Of a stretch of 22,801 nucleotides of DNA, positions 6,582 through 14,311 are shown piece after piece. The position numbers and the translations under genes are program-made. The notes beneath the pieces are model-generated. The model was not told the DNA's origin. It saw nothing but the letters and a program-made list of their open reading frames with translations, and did not search any database. Source of the DNA: CALGTL01 sp963579135. GTDB lineage: Bacteria; Chloroflexota; Dehalococcoidia; Lucifugimonadales; Australimonadaceae. The first letter of the stretch is position 1; each line of letters starts with the position of its first letter. The stretch covers positions 1 through 22,801 of the forward strand of contig CAUZFB010000038.1 in NCBI GenBank assembly GCA_963579135.1. Reading direction: 5' to 3'.

Positions 6582-7567
6582 GCACAGTAATCGTCCACGC
6601 CGACGCTGGCCTGAAGGAGGGCTGGGGGCATCTGCGCGAGTCGTTCGAGATCGCGAAGGCGCTCCGTGTGCGTGGCGTCGAGTGCTTAGTAGTGGTTCCG
6701 GCCGAGTTCCCCGAGGCTGCCGACGAGGCCAGCAAGCTTGGATTCGCCGTTGCTCCCCTGCCCGCATCCGACTGGCAGGCCGGAGGGGAGCCTGCGCAAC
6801 TGCTGCGGCTCATCGGGTCGTCCGGCGCGCGGCATCTGGTGTGCGATCTGCTCAAGGTCGAGCCTGCCTATGCCAAAGGGGTGGGGCCGGCGGTCGAGGG
6901 ATGGGCGGTGGCGACGGAGCTGCCAGAGGACGAGGTTGGCACACTGAACTTCAACAACAGCCTGCGCCCCGAGCACTTCCCGCTTGGCGAGGGGTACAGG
7001 GGGGCGGTCGCACGGACGGTCAGAGGCGATGTGAGCCAGGTGCTGGTCTGCTACGGCGGCGCGGACTCGCAGAACGTCACGGGGCATACGTTAGAGCTGC
7101 TGCGAGCGTCGGTAGCATCCGAGAACCTGCGCATCGTGGCCGTGCTTGGCCCGCTGTTCGGGGATGAGCCGGCCGTTCGCGCCACGGTGGCGGATTACCC
7201 GGTGCCGGTGGAGGTTCTTGGACCGCTGACGCCGCACGAGTTAGCGCAGGTTGCAGTTGAGTCCGATATCGCCATAACCACCAGCGGGGGTACGATGTAC
7301 GAGTTCTGCTCCCTGGGGCTCCCGTGCATCGTTGTCCCGATCCTCGCGAAGCACGAGACGAACGCTCGGGTGCTCGAAGAGCGGGGGGCGGTCGTGCGGA
7401 CCAGCATCCACGACAAGCTGACGGATGCTGAGTTGACGGACGCAGTACGCCGGCTGCAGCCCGAGGCGGCGCGCCAGGCCATAGCGACGGCGGCACAGCG
7501 TGAGATCGACGGCATGGGTGCAGTGCGTATCGCCGAGCGCCTCTGCGAGGAGTGGGGGATAGGTTGA
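6578..7567 (+). CDS. PseG-like UDP-sugar hydrolase / GT-B family protein
   Basis: 329 aa from GTG 6578, which overlaps the previous stop by 4 nt. It resembles PseG, the GT-B-fold enzyme that releases UDP from the 2,4-diacetamido sugar in pseudaminic acid synthesis. The N-terminal VHADAGLKEGWGHLRESF keeps the G-x-G-H motif that carries the catalytic His in PseG. VLVCYGGADSQNVTGH matches the second-domain phosphate loop, and ITTSGGTMYEFCSLGLPCIVVP matches the C-terminal nucleotide-binding region. It stands directly before a NeuB-type synthase, the next step in nonulosonic acid synthesis. It could instead transfer a sugar, as MurG-like relatives do; exact substrate unknown. Confidence 0.8.
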   Translation: MSTVIVHADAGLKEGWGHLRESFEIAKALRVRGVECLVVVPAEFPEAADEASKLGFAVAPLPASDWQAGGEPAQLLRLIGSSGARHLVCDLLKVEPAYAKGVGPAVEGWAVATELPEDEVGTLNFNNSLRPEHFPLGEGYRGAVARTVRGDVSQVLVCYGGADSQNVTGHTLELLRASVASENLRIVAVLGPLFGDEPAVRATVADYPVPVEVLGPLTPHELAQVAVESDIAITTSGGTMYEFCSLGLPCIVVPILAKHETNARVLEERGAVVRTSIHDKLTDAELTDAVRRLQPEAARQAIATAAQREIDGMGAVRIAERLCEEWGIG

Positions 7568-8373
7568 ACATCCGAGTCATCGCCGAAGCAGGCGAGAACC
7601 ACGTGGGCGACATGGGGCGAGCCGTGGAGATGGTCCACTCAGCCGCGACGAGTGGTGCCGACTTCGTGAAGTTTCAATCGTACAGCGTGGACGACCTGGC
7701 GCCGGGCACGGACGACGAAGTGCGCGAGTGGATCGGCCGCGTCCAGCTGTCAGTCGACGATCACCACACACTGCGTGAAGCGGCACAGCAGGCGGGCATC
7801 ACGTTCCTCTCGACGGCGGTCAACGTTCGCTGGGCGACGTTGTTACGCGAGATTGGCTGCACGGCGGTAAAGCTTGCGAGCCTGAGCCTGACCAACGAGG
7901 CGCTGCTCACCTACGTGAGCGAACACTTCGACGAAGTGTTCATCTCGACCGGGATGGGGGACGTCGACGAGGTTTCCAAAGCGCTGGACATGCTGGGGTC
8001 GAAGCCGAAGGTCACCGTGCTCCACTGCGTGTCGGAGTACCCCCTGCCGGACGCTCACGCATCGCTGTTGAGCATCCCATTCCTGAGGGAGCGGTTCGGA
8101 CTGCCTACGGGCTACTCTGACCACACGATCGGGACGGTGGCATGCATCGCTGCTACGGCGTTGGGCGCGGAGCTCATCGAGAAGCATTTCACGCTGGACA
8201 AGACGCTCGAAGGGACGGACCACATCCTATCGGCGGACCCGGCGGAGATGGCGGAGATCGCGCATGCGTGCAAGCGGGCCGCAGCACAGTTGGGGACGGC
8301 CGGCAAGACGCCGACCAGCGAGGAACTCCAGAACCGGGAGACGATGCGATCGCTGTTCCAGGAGCGATTGTAA
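7564..8373 (+). CDS. neuB: NeuB-family nonulosonic acid synthase lacking the SAF domain
   Basis: Condenses phosphoenolpyruvate with a six-carbon amino sugar to a nine-carbon acid (sialic, pseudaminic or legionaminic type). Family marks in the TIM barrel are IRVIAEAGENHVGD at the start, SGADFVKFQSY, FLSTAVN, CTAVKLAS, FISTGMG, VLHCVSEYPLP, GYSDHTIG, IEKHFTLDKTLEGTDHILSADP. I use TTG 7564, which overlaps the upstream stop (TTGA) and has a purine-rich run before it; GTG 7552 is an alternative. At about 269 aa it ends at NRETMRSLFQERL, where the linker to the antifreeze-like SAF domain normally begins. That domain, which helps close the active site across the dimer, is absent and is not found in another frame downstream. 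Confidence 0.88.
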   Translation: MNIRVIAEAGENHVGDMGRAVEMVHSAATSGADFVKFQSYSVDDLAPGTDDEVREWIGRVQLSVDDHHTLREAAQQAGITFLSTAVNVRWATLLREIGCTAVKLASLSLTNEALLTYVSEHFDEVFISTGMGDVDEVSKALDMLGSKPKVTVLHCVSEYPLPDAHASLLSIPFLRERFGLPTGYSDHTIGTVACIAATALGAELIEKHFTLDKTLEGTDHILSADPAEMAEIAHACKRAAAQLGTAGKTPTSEELQNRETMRSLFQERL

Positions 8374-8376
8374 GTC

Positions 8377-9069
8377 ATGGCCGCTAGCTCAGCGGAAACA
8401 TCGTATTCATTCACGAGCCGCTCGGGGGCGGGACTAGAGGCCTACCGGCAGGCATGCGCAGCATCCCCCAACGTGCCGTGGCAGCTCTGGCACGTCGGGA
8501 GCGATGACGAGCACTTTGCGTTCGGGGCGCCGAACCACAGTCCCGACGTCCGGATCTCGTTCTTGAATCCCTACGTGATACCGGCGTCATTGCTGGCGGT
8601 GGCCAAAGGGAGTGCGTTCAACATTCACCACGCACCCCCGACACACCCAGGGCGAAATCCGCAACATTTCGCTTTCTACAAGGGAGCAATAAGCACGGTT
8701 GCGACGCTCCACCGCATGAGCAATGCTGTCGAAGCGCGGGCGATCATCGACGTTAGCGAAGAGCCGCTTGACCGCTCGCTAGGCGTAATGCGATTCATCG
8801 AGGAGGCGGAACTGCTGTCCATCGCGCTGCTGCTGAAGCACCTCAACCGGTTACTCGAGGGCAGCGTACGTCCCCAGACTGGGCGACAGTGGCGCTCAGG
8901 GGCACGCACGACACGCAAGCAAGTCTTAGAGATGTACTGGACCGACGCGAGCATGGATGCTGCGGAGGTGCAGCGGCGCATCGAGAGCTTCTTCAACCCA
9001 GCGTCCCGGAGCATCTCGATGGACGTCCACGGACATCGGTTCGTCTACGAGCCGGAGGGCGACGACTGA
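8377..9069 (+). CDS. Formyltransferase-family protein (probable sugar N-formyltransferase)
   Basis: 230 aa from ATG 8377, three bases after the synthase stop. It has the formyltransferase fold: VRISFLNPYVIPASLLAV, then FNIHHAPPTHPGR with the catalytic N82 and H84, then ATLHRMSNAVEARAII, aligned with the usual H-x-M-x-x-x-x-D-x-G-x-I. At that last site the catalytic Asp seems to be Glu (E119) and the Gly is Arg. Family members use N10-formyl-tetrahydrofolate to formylate Met-tRNA or amino sugars. Its place between a NeuB-type synthase and a CMP-sugar synthetase argues for N-formylation of a nonulosonic acid or its precursor. The N-terminal Rossmann part is short compared with methionyl-tRNA formyltransferase. 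Confidence 0.72.
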   Translation: MAASSAETSYSFTSRSGAGLEAYRQACAASPNVPWQLWHVGSDDEHFAFGAPNHSPDVRISFLNPYVIPASLLAVAKGSAFNIHHAPPTHPGRNPQHFAFYKGAISTVATLHRMSNAVEARAIIDVSEEPLDRSLGVMRFIEEAELLSIALLLKHLNRLLEGSVRPQTGRQWRSGARTTRKQVLEMYWTDASMDAAEVQRRIESFFNPASRSISMDVHGHRFVYEPEGDD

Positions 9070-9788
9070 TGGCGCTGCGTGTGTTGGCGATCATCCCGGC
9101 CCGTGGGGGCTCCAAGGGCATCTCGCGCAAGGCGCTCAGACCGTTGGGCGGCAAGCCACTTATCGCGCACACCATCGCGGCTGCGCTCGCCAGCAAGCTT
9201 GTCGACCGCACGGTGTTCACGACGGAGGACGAGGAGATAGCACAGGTGGCGCGGGACGCCGGCGCTGAGGTGCCATTCATGCGTCCTGCGGAGCTGGCGT
9301 CAGACACGGCGCCGATGGACGGCGCCATCGACCACGCGCTCGCAGAGCTGGCGCGCATCGATGGGTACGTGCCGGATGCGTACGCCATACTCCAACCGAC
9401 GAACCCGTTCCGGACAGCTTCCCATATCGACGGTGCTATCTGCCTTATGGAGTCCAGCGGCGCTGGTTCCGTGGTTGGAGTTTCGGAACCGACGGAACAT
9501 CCAGCCGAAACAGTGACATTCGTTGATGGCAAGATGCGGTCGATGATTGATGGCATTGATCTAGGCAGTGGCGTACAACGCCAGGGCTACCCTTACTGTT
9601 ATTTCCTCAATGGCGCGCTCTATCTGACACGTATGGACGCTTATCGCACGCAGGGTACGCGGTTTGCGACGCAGGTGGTGCCGTACGTTATGGATGCTAT
9701 CGATGGTTTTGACATCGACAATCCGCGCGACCTGGCGCTTGCCCAGCTAATCTACGAGAATCGTGAGCGCATCCGCAATGCCGGCTGA
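9069..9788 (+). CDS. neuA: CMP-nonulosonic acid synthetase (NeuA/PseF-like cytidylyltransferase)
   Basis: 239 aa; ATG 9069 overlaps the previous stop by one base (TGATG). It activates an acidic sugar with CTP to give a CMP-sugar for glycosyltransferases. The N-terminal IIPARGGSKGISRKALRPLG is the nucleotide-binding signature of the acylneuraminate cytidylyltransferases. It is followed by VFTTEDEEIAQVARDAGAEV, an AILQPTNPFRT motif and the C-terminal DIDNPRDLALAQLI segment with the usual Asp residues. It completes the PseG-like, NeuB, formyltransferase, CMP-synthetase order. Which nonulosonic acid it activates cannot be told from sequence alone, so the symbol names the family. Confidence 0.87.
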   Translation: MALRVLAIIPARGGSKGISRKALRPLGGKPLIAHTIAAALASKLVDRTVFTTEDEEIAQVARDAGAEVPFMRPAELASDTAPMDGAIDHALAELARIDGYVPDAYAILQPTNPFRTASHIDGAICLMESSGAGSVVGVSEPTEHPAETVTFVDGKMRSMIDGIDLGSGVQRQGYPYCYFLNGALYLTRMDAYRTQGTRFATQVVPYVMDAIDGFDIDNPRDLALAQLIYENRERIRNAG

Positions 9789-9789
9789 C

Positions 9790-10093
9790 GCGGGACACGA
9801 GCTTTGACGATCGCTGACATCAGGGCGGACCTGGAGCGGCTGACGGTTGATCTTCCGTCGCTCACGGAGACCCACGCTTTCTCGCCGGAGGCGTACAACG
9901 CCATCGGCGTCATCTTGCCATCTCACACGTACGACACGATCGAGCGTATCGCCGACGAGCATGGGCTCGCGTTTCACAGCAACCCCGCCGTGACACTTTT
10001 CTGCGACCTGCACGCGAAGGGTTGCTGCCACTATTTCGCCGAATACGAGCGCATCAACGGAATACAGGGAGACGCGGTGATCACGCGTCGCGC
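9790..10093 (+). repeat. Direct repeat, copy 1 (304 bp)
   Basis: Aligns without gaps to 10718-11021 at an offset of 928 bp; I count about 21 mismatches (about 93% identity). It begins 14 bp before a TTG start and covers nearly all of the 107-aa ORF. Many differences fall at third codon positions, so both copies seem to have been kept under coding constraint. Confidence 0.95.
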
Positions 10094-10127
10094 TGCCGCA
10101 GCAATAATCACTCAAGTCCACCGCTGA
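9804..10127 (+). CDS. Small protein of unknown function, duplicate of the next GT-B protein's N-terminal domain
   Basis: 107 aa from TTG 9804, 15 nt after the CMP-synthetase stop. I do not recognise the family. The sequence looks like a compact globular domain with a Cys/His patch (FCDLHAKGCCHYF, about residues 66-78). Residues 1-96 are nearly identical to the first 96 of the 506-aa protein starting at 10732; after that this copy ends in a short unrelated tail (AAAAIITQVHR). It may be a working stand-alone version of that domain, or the 5' stump left when a duplication placed the methyltransferase gene between the copies. The synonymous-rich differences favour past function. Confidence 0.6.
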   Translation: MTIADIRADLERLTVDLPSLTETHAFSPEAYNAIGVILPSHTYDTIERIADEHGLAFHSNPAVTLFCDLHAKGCCHYFAEYERINGIQGDAVITRRAAAAIITQVHR

Positions 10128-10129
10128 AC

Positions 10130-10735
10130 ATGACGCAACCTTATCATCCCTATATTTTCAAAGACGGGCACTTTGTGGGCGAATTCGAAACGATGTATCG
10201 GGATGGTTCCTCGCAGGCATTCGATCCGTGGTTCCAGGATGACGTACGGGCACACCCAATCTTAGCTCTCCTTGATGGGATCAAGGCAAGCAGCGTGCTC
10301 GACCTCGGTTGTGGCAAAGGGGCACTTACCGATGCGATCCGTCAGCGAACCGGCGCGGCCAATATCCGGGGCATCGACTGCTCCCCCACTGCGATTCGTA
10401 TCGCCAAGCAACGCTACCGTGGAATCGCGTTCCAGGTCGCCAATGTCCCGAAGGCCGTGCGGCGTTGGGGCAACCAAGATCTTGTCGTTGCGTCCGAAGT
10501 ACTGTCGTACATCCCTACATGGGCCGATGTCATCGCTGATATGTTGGCGACCGGCAAATTAATCTGCGTGGGACTCTTTGTACCGAAAAATCCGTCCGGG
10601 TATGTGCCGTCTCATGAGACGCTGGTGAAGGCAATCTCTTCGCACGGAACCATCACAAGGGCCATGGATCTAGGGCACGATCGCGTGCTGTACCTTGCAC
10701 GCGCAATTCCATCTGGTGCGGGACAGGGGCTTTGA
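10130..10735 (+). CDS. SAM-dependent class I methyltransferase
   Basis: 201 aa from ATG 10130, two bases after the upstream stop. Motif I is VLDLGCGKG, followed by IRGIDCSPTAIRIAKQR (the acidic residue at the end of strand 2) and a motif II-like QDLVVASEVLSYIP. The N-terminal YIFKDGHFVGEFETMYRD is the kind of lead seen in methyltransferases of glycan clusters. It probably methylates a sugar or polysaccharide intermediate in the cytoplasm. It sits between the two copies of the 304-bp repeat, its stop overlaps the next TTG by 4 nt, and its first 100 bp look visibly less GC-rich than the neighbours. That suggests it came in as a separate module. The acceptor is unknown. Confidence 0.82.
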   Translation: MTQPYHPYIFKDGHFVGEFETMYRDGSSQAFDPWFQDDVRAHPILALLDGIKASSVLDLGCGKGALTDAIRQRTGAANIRGIDCSPTAIRIAKQRYRGIAFQVANVPKAVRRWGNQDLVVASEVLSYIPTWADVIADMLATGKLICVGLFVPKNPSGYVPSHETLVKAISSHGTITRAMDLGHDRVLYLARAIPSGAGQGL

Positions 10736-11021
10736 CGATCGCTGACATCAGGGCGGACCTCGAGCGTCTGGCGGTTGATCTTCCGGCGCTCACGGAGACC
10801 CGTGCTTTCTCGCCGGAGGCGTACAACGCCATCGGCGTCATCTTGCTATCGCACACGTACGACACAATCGAGCGTATCGCCGACGAGCATGGACTCGCGT
10901 TTCACAGCAACCTCGCCGTTATGCTTTTCTGCGACCTCCACGCGAAGAGTTGCTGCCACTATTTCGCCGAATACGAGCGCATCAACGGGATGCAGGGAGA
11001 CGCGGTGGTCACGCGTCGCGC
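10718..11021 (+). repeat. Direct repeat, copy 2 (304 bp)
   Basis: Second copy of 9790-10093, about 93% identical and gap-free. It overlaps the last 18 bases of the methyltransferase gene and encodes the first 96 residues of the 506-aa transferase. Similarity stops sharply after ACGCGTCGCGC in both copies. Confidence 0.95.
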
Positions 11022-12252
11022 GGGGATGCGCGAGGCGATTCGCCCAAGAGCTCGGCTACGCGAGCTATTGTCGCGACTGCGCTCGCCACGGGGGTTGGAA
11101 GGCGGGCGCGTGGGGTTCGCGGGTACGACGACGTTCCTCTGGCAGGAACTGCGAACGGCGCTAGCAGCGCATGACCTGACGCTCAGCGAGGCGCCTGCCG
11201 GGCGTCCGAATGTGCCGCTGATGGGACAACAGCGAGCGCACCTGCTGGCGTGGGCGGAGGCGGCGCATGCAGCGGTGGCCGGCGCGATGGGCATCGCGAG
11301 CGACGCGCTTGAGCCGTTCGCGCCCGCGGTGGACCACGCTGTGCAGCGCGTGGCTGCAATGCCGGTCCTAGCGGCACCGAAGGTGGGCCTGATGGTCACC
11401 GGCACCCTGGGAGCGCTCCGGACGCGTCTCAGCGCTCTGAATGCCATCTCCCACGGCGTTCCGGTGCTCACCATCCACCATGGCGGTCAGTTCAAAACCT
11501 ACGATGAGCCCTACTACGACCTCTACGAGGGCCAGATCCCCATGGCGAAGGTTGTTTACGGAGATATCGACCGCCAACGCGGCCTGGGGACGCTGACGCG
11601 GGAGCGCACGCTGAATGGCAAGCCTACGTTGCTCTACGCACGTACGGATGCGCAGCTACGGCGTGTCACGAGCGACGAGCCCATTCCGGCAATCGGCTCG
11701 TTGAGCGGGAAGTCGGTGCTGTATTTGCCGACCGAGATGGAATCGGGGCGGTATGGGCCGTACCGGGACGTGCACCCAGCGACCTACCAGGCTTGGCAGC
11801 AGCGGTTGATCGCCTGGCTCGCCGAGCGCACCGGAAGCGCGCCACACGTGCGCTTGCACCCCAAGCGCACGACTCAACGGTTTAAGCCTCAGGGGTTCGC
11901 TCCCGCCGGCGGCCCTATGGAGGCGCGGCTCGCTGAAGCGGACGTGCTGGTACTCGATTACCCGACAACGGCGTTCAGCCTTGCGGCTGCAACGAACAAG
12001 CCGATCCTGTTCTTCGACATTGGCCTACGTCGCTTGCAGCCTGTGGCACTAGACGCAGTGCGAGCCAGGTGCGTGTATGCGGGCGTGGATATGCTTGATC
12101 CTGACGCTGGTCTGGCAGCAATGGACGGCCATCTTGGCCGGTCGCCCAGCAACGATTTCTCGCCACTCTTCAGCATCGCGCCCAACGACGACGATGATGA
12201 AGTCGTGGCGGTAGCGAAGGCGATCGACGACGCGTTCAGCCGGCTGCGGTAA
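10732..12252 (+). CDS. Large GT-B-like surface polysaccharide transferase with duplicated N-terminal domain
   Basis: 506 aa from TTG 10732 (TTGA overlap with the methyltransferase). Residues 1-96 are the duplicated unknown domain; the rest resembles capsule/teichoic-type polysaccharide transferases of GT-B fold. Supporting segments are SHGVPVLTIHHGGQF, with a VYGDIDRQRG stretch after it, VRLHPKRTTQRF (a K/R-rich H-P motif like H-P-K/R in CDP-glycerol-type transferases), and LAEADVLVLDYPTTAFSLAAATNKPILFFD (given here in pieces: LAEADVLVLDYPTTAF then AATNKPILFFD), matching the conserved acceptor/nucleotide region. It is the last plus-strand gene of the cluster, and its 3' end overlaps the convergent GT4 gene by 17 bp. 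ATG 11026 could start a form without the N-terminal domain but has no spaced ribosome site. Substrate unknown. Confidence 0.72.
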   Translation: MTIADIRADLERLAVDLPALTETRAFSPEAYNAIGVILLSHTYDTIERIADEHGLAFHSNLAVMLFCDLHAKSCCHYFAEYERINGMQGDAVVTRRAGMREAIRPRARLRELLSRLRSPRGLEGGRVGFAGTTTFLWQELRTALAAHDLTLSEAPAGRPNVPLMGQQRAHLLAWAEAAHAAVAGAMGIASDALEPFAPAVDHAVQRVAAMPVLAAPKVGLMVTGTLGALRTRLSALNAISHGVPVLTIHHGGQFKTYDEPYYDLYEGQIPMAKVVYGDIDRQRGLGTLTRERTLNGKPTLLYARTDAQLRRVTSDEPIPAIGSLSGKSVLYLPTEMESGRYGPYRDVHPATYQAWQQRLIAWLAERTGSAPHVRLHPKRTTQRFKPQGFAPAGGPMEARLAEADVLVLDYPTTAFSLAAATNKPILFFDIGLRRLQPVALDAVRARCVYAGVDMLDPDAGLAAMDGHLGRSPSNDFSPLFSIAPNDDDDEVVAVAKAIDDAFSRLR

Positions 12253-13360
12253 GCTCCGCGAATAGCGCTTGGTACTGGTCCACGATGGTCGTGACGTCAA
12301 ACCTCGACGGAGTGTCGACGGCGCTGACGGCCAGCCGTTGGCGGAGCGATGGGTCGCCTATTAGCTTTCGCAGCGCTTCGGCGAGCGCTTCTGACGAACC
12401 GGGGTCGCACAGGACGCCGTCGACGTCATCGGTGATGATCTCGTCGGGGCCTGATGGGCAGCGCGTGGAGAGCACAGGTGTGCCTGTGGCCATGGCTTCG
12501 ACGATGACGTGGCCGAATCCCTCCCAACGTGAGGAGAGTACGAACAGGTCGGCTTCGGCGAACCATGGGTACGGGTTGGGGACGAAACCCGGGAACGAGA
12601 TGCGGTCTTCCAAGCGGTGAGCGCGGGCCTGCTCCAGCAGCGCTGGAAGGTCGGGGCCCTCGCCTAGGATCGTGAGCCGCCATGGCAGGTCGCGCAGCTG
12701 GGCGACGGCGTCGATGAGCAGATCGAACCCCTTTTGCCGCGTGAGGCGGCCCACGGCGATGAGTTGAACAACGTCACGCTCGCCCTTGACTCCCCACGGG
12801 GGCGTCGGAGCAGCGTTGTCTTGTGCGTCACGCTGGATGCCGGCGACGTCGACGGGGTTATGGATCGTCTGCGTACGGACGTTGCCGTAGCGCGCGAGGG
12901 TGTCGTCGTTGACGCCGTTGGAAAGGCAAACAATGCGGTCCGCGCGGCGATAGGCCATGCCGACGATCCGTTGGCCGATGGTGCGTGGGGAGACGCCTCG
13001 CGCAGTCCAGTTATTGGACTCGCGCAAGACCAGCGGGGCTTTGCTGCAGGCCAGGGCGCGTGCTAGCCACAGCATGACCGACGGGCCCTGCATGGTGGAG
13101 AAGAGCAGGTCGGGACGCAGGCCTCGTATCTCCCGCACCAGGCCCCACAGCGCTCCACGCATGCGGCGTGCGCCAATCTCAACGACAGGGACGTCATCGC
13201 GTACCGAGACCATGTAGGGGCCGATGGCTTTGTTCAGGATGAGGAAGGGGGCGAAGCGGGCGCGGTCGAGGCCGTTGACGAGGTTCAGGGCGGAACGCTC
13301 CGCGCCTCCACCACCAAGGTCGGATTGAAAGACCAACACCCGCTTGGGTTGTGCGCTCAT
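12236..13360 (-). CDS. Glycosyltransferase family 4 (GT-B)
   Basis: 374 aa from position 13360 (MSAQPKRVLVFQS). The N-terminal loop is SDLGGGGAERSALNLV, the typical GT4 start. The C-terminal domain has LIAVGRLTRQKGFDLLIDA, LTILGEGPDLPALL, ISFPGFVPNPYPWFAEAD and the E-x7-E nucleotide-sugar motif EGFGHVIVEAMATG. Such enzymes transfer a hexose or related sugar from a nucleotide donor, keeping the anomeric configuration, at the cytoplasmic face of the membrane. It starts 6 nt after the epimerase stop and is last in the aminotransferase-epimerase-GT operon, whose product may supply its donor. The 3' end overlaps the convergent transferase gene by 17 bp. Confidence 0.92.
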   Translation of the reverse strand: MSAQPKRVLVFQSDLGGGGAERSALNLVNGLDRARFAPFLILNKAIGPYMVSVRDDVPVVEIGARRMRGALWGLVREIRGLRPDLLFSTMQGPSVMLWLARALACSKAPLVLRESNNWTARGVSPRTIGQRIVGMAYRRADRIVCLSNGVNDDTLARYGNVRTQTIHNPVDVAGIQRDAQDNAAPTPPWGVKGERDVVQLIAVGRLTRQKGFDLLIDAVAQLRDLPWRLTILGEGPDLPALLEQARAHRLEDRISFPGFVPNPYPWFAEADLFVLSSRWEGFGHVIVEAMATGTPVLSTRCPSGPDEIITDDVDGVLCDPGSSEALAEALRKLIGDPSLRQRLAVSAVDTPSRFDVTTIVDQYQALFAELTAAG

Positions 13361-13366
13361 AGCCGG

Positions 13367-14311
13367 CTAGAGCAGCGAGGCATCGACGCGCGCCATCGAT
13401 ACCTCGCGCTGCCGCACTTGGTCCTGGAACCATTCAACGTAGCGTCGCACGCCTTCCTCGAACGGCGTGGTTGCCTTCCAGCCAAGCTCGCGCAGTGCTT
13501 TCTCGCTGGATGCATCCTTGCCGCCGAAATCGCCCGGGCGCGCTGGGCCGTACTCAATGGTTACATCGCCGAGAATCTTCTGGATGGTCTCGGCAATCTG
13601 CTTGATGCTGACCTTCTCCGCGCCATCCAGGTTGTAGGTCTGGTTGATGGCAGCGGGTTTCAGCGCAGCGACGTTGCCTTCGGCGAGGTCTTCAACGTAG
13701 ATGAATTTACGGAATTGCAAGCCGTCGCCTGCGAGGGTCAGTGGCTCGCCCTTGATGGCGCGGTCCACGAAGATGGGAATGACCGCACCTGGGCGTGCGC
13801 CGGGGCCATAGGGGATGCCGAAACGGAGGATGGTGGGCTCAAGGCCGTAGAGCTGCGAATACGCGCGGCAGTAGTGCTCGCCGGCCATCTTCGTGGCAGT
13901 GTAAAGGTGGGACGGTGGCATCAGCGGGGTTGTCTCGTCGACGTCCGTTCCGACCACGTCGCTGTACACCCAGGTGGAGGAGCCGAACACGATACGCTTG
14001 AGGCCAACCAGGCGCATGGCTTCAAGAATGTTGGAGGTGCCGCGGACGTTGATCTCTTCCGCGTAGTGGGGATCGTTGAACACATCGCGGACGTCGGCGA
14101 CGGCGGCTAGGTGGATCACGGCGTCAATGCGGTGCATGGCGGTGCGGACGTCATCCATATTGAGGATGCTGCCCTTGGTGAAGTCGACGCCCTCGCGGGC
14201 CTGGACAGGGGCGAGCATATCGAGGATTCGAGCGTCGATGCCGTGGGCGAGGAGCTTGTTGACGATATGGTTGCCGATGAACCCCGAGCCGCCAGTCACG
14301 AGAACTTTCAC
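13367..14311 (-). CDS. NAD-dependent nucleotide-sugar epimerase/dehydratase (extended SDR)
   Basis: 314 aa from GTG 14311, which shares one base with the aminotransferase stop (TAGTG). Longer in-frame readings would lie inside that gene. The NAD-binding motif TGGSGFIG is at residues 6-13, followed by AVIHLAAVADV, the catalytic Ser in VFGSSTWVYSD, the Y-x-x-x-K pair in LYTATKMAGEHY, and LRFGIPYGPGARPG. The layout matches UDP-glucose 4-epimerase-like enzymes that act on nucleotide sugars in the cytoplasm. With the aminotransferase before it and the GT4 after it, it probably makes or interconverts an amino-sugar donor. Exact substrate is not determinable here. Confidence 0.9.
   Translation of the reverse strand: MKVLVTGGSGFIGNHIVNKLLAHGIDARILDMLAPVQAREGVDFTKGSILNMDDVRTAMHRIDAVIHLAAVADVRDVFNDPHYAEEINVRGTSNILEAMRLVGLKRIVFGSSTWVYSDVVGTDVDETTPLMPPSHLYTATKMAGEHYCRAYSQLYGLEPTILRFGIPYGPGARPGAVIPIFVDRAIKGEPLTLAGDGLQFRKFIYVEDLAEGNVAALKPAAINQTYNLDGAEKVSIKQIAETIQKILGDVTIEYGPARPGDFGGKDASSEKALRELGWKATTPFEEGVRRYVEWFQDQVRQREVSMARVDASLL

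Noticed and set aside
8378..8400. tRNA-like 5' start (GGCCGCTAGCTCAGCGG) at the beginning of the formyltransferase gene
   Set aside because: No anticodon stem or T-arm (TTCGA) follows at the needed distance, and the stretch is inside a good coding frame.
13325..14110. 261-codon plus-strand open frame opposite the epimerase and GT4 genes
   Set aside because: It lies antisense to genes with clear catalytic motifs. Long antisense frames are expected in GC-rich DNA, and its sequence matches no family I know.
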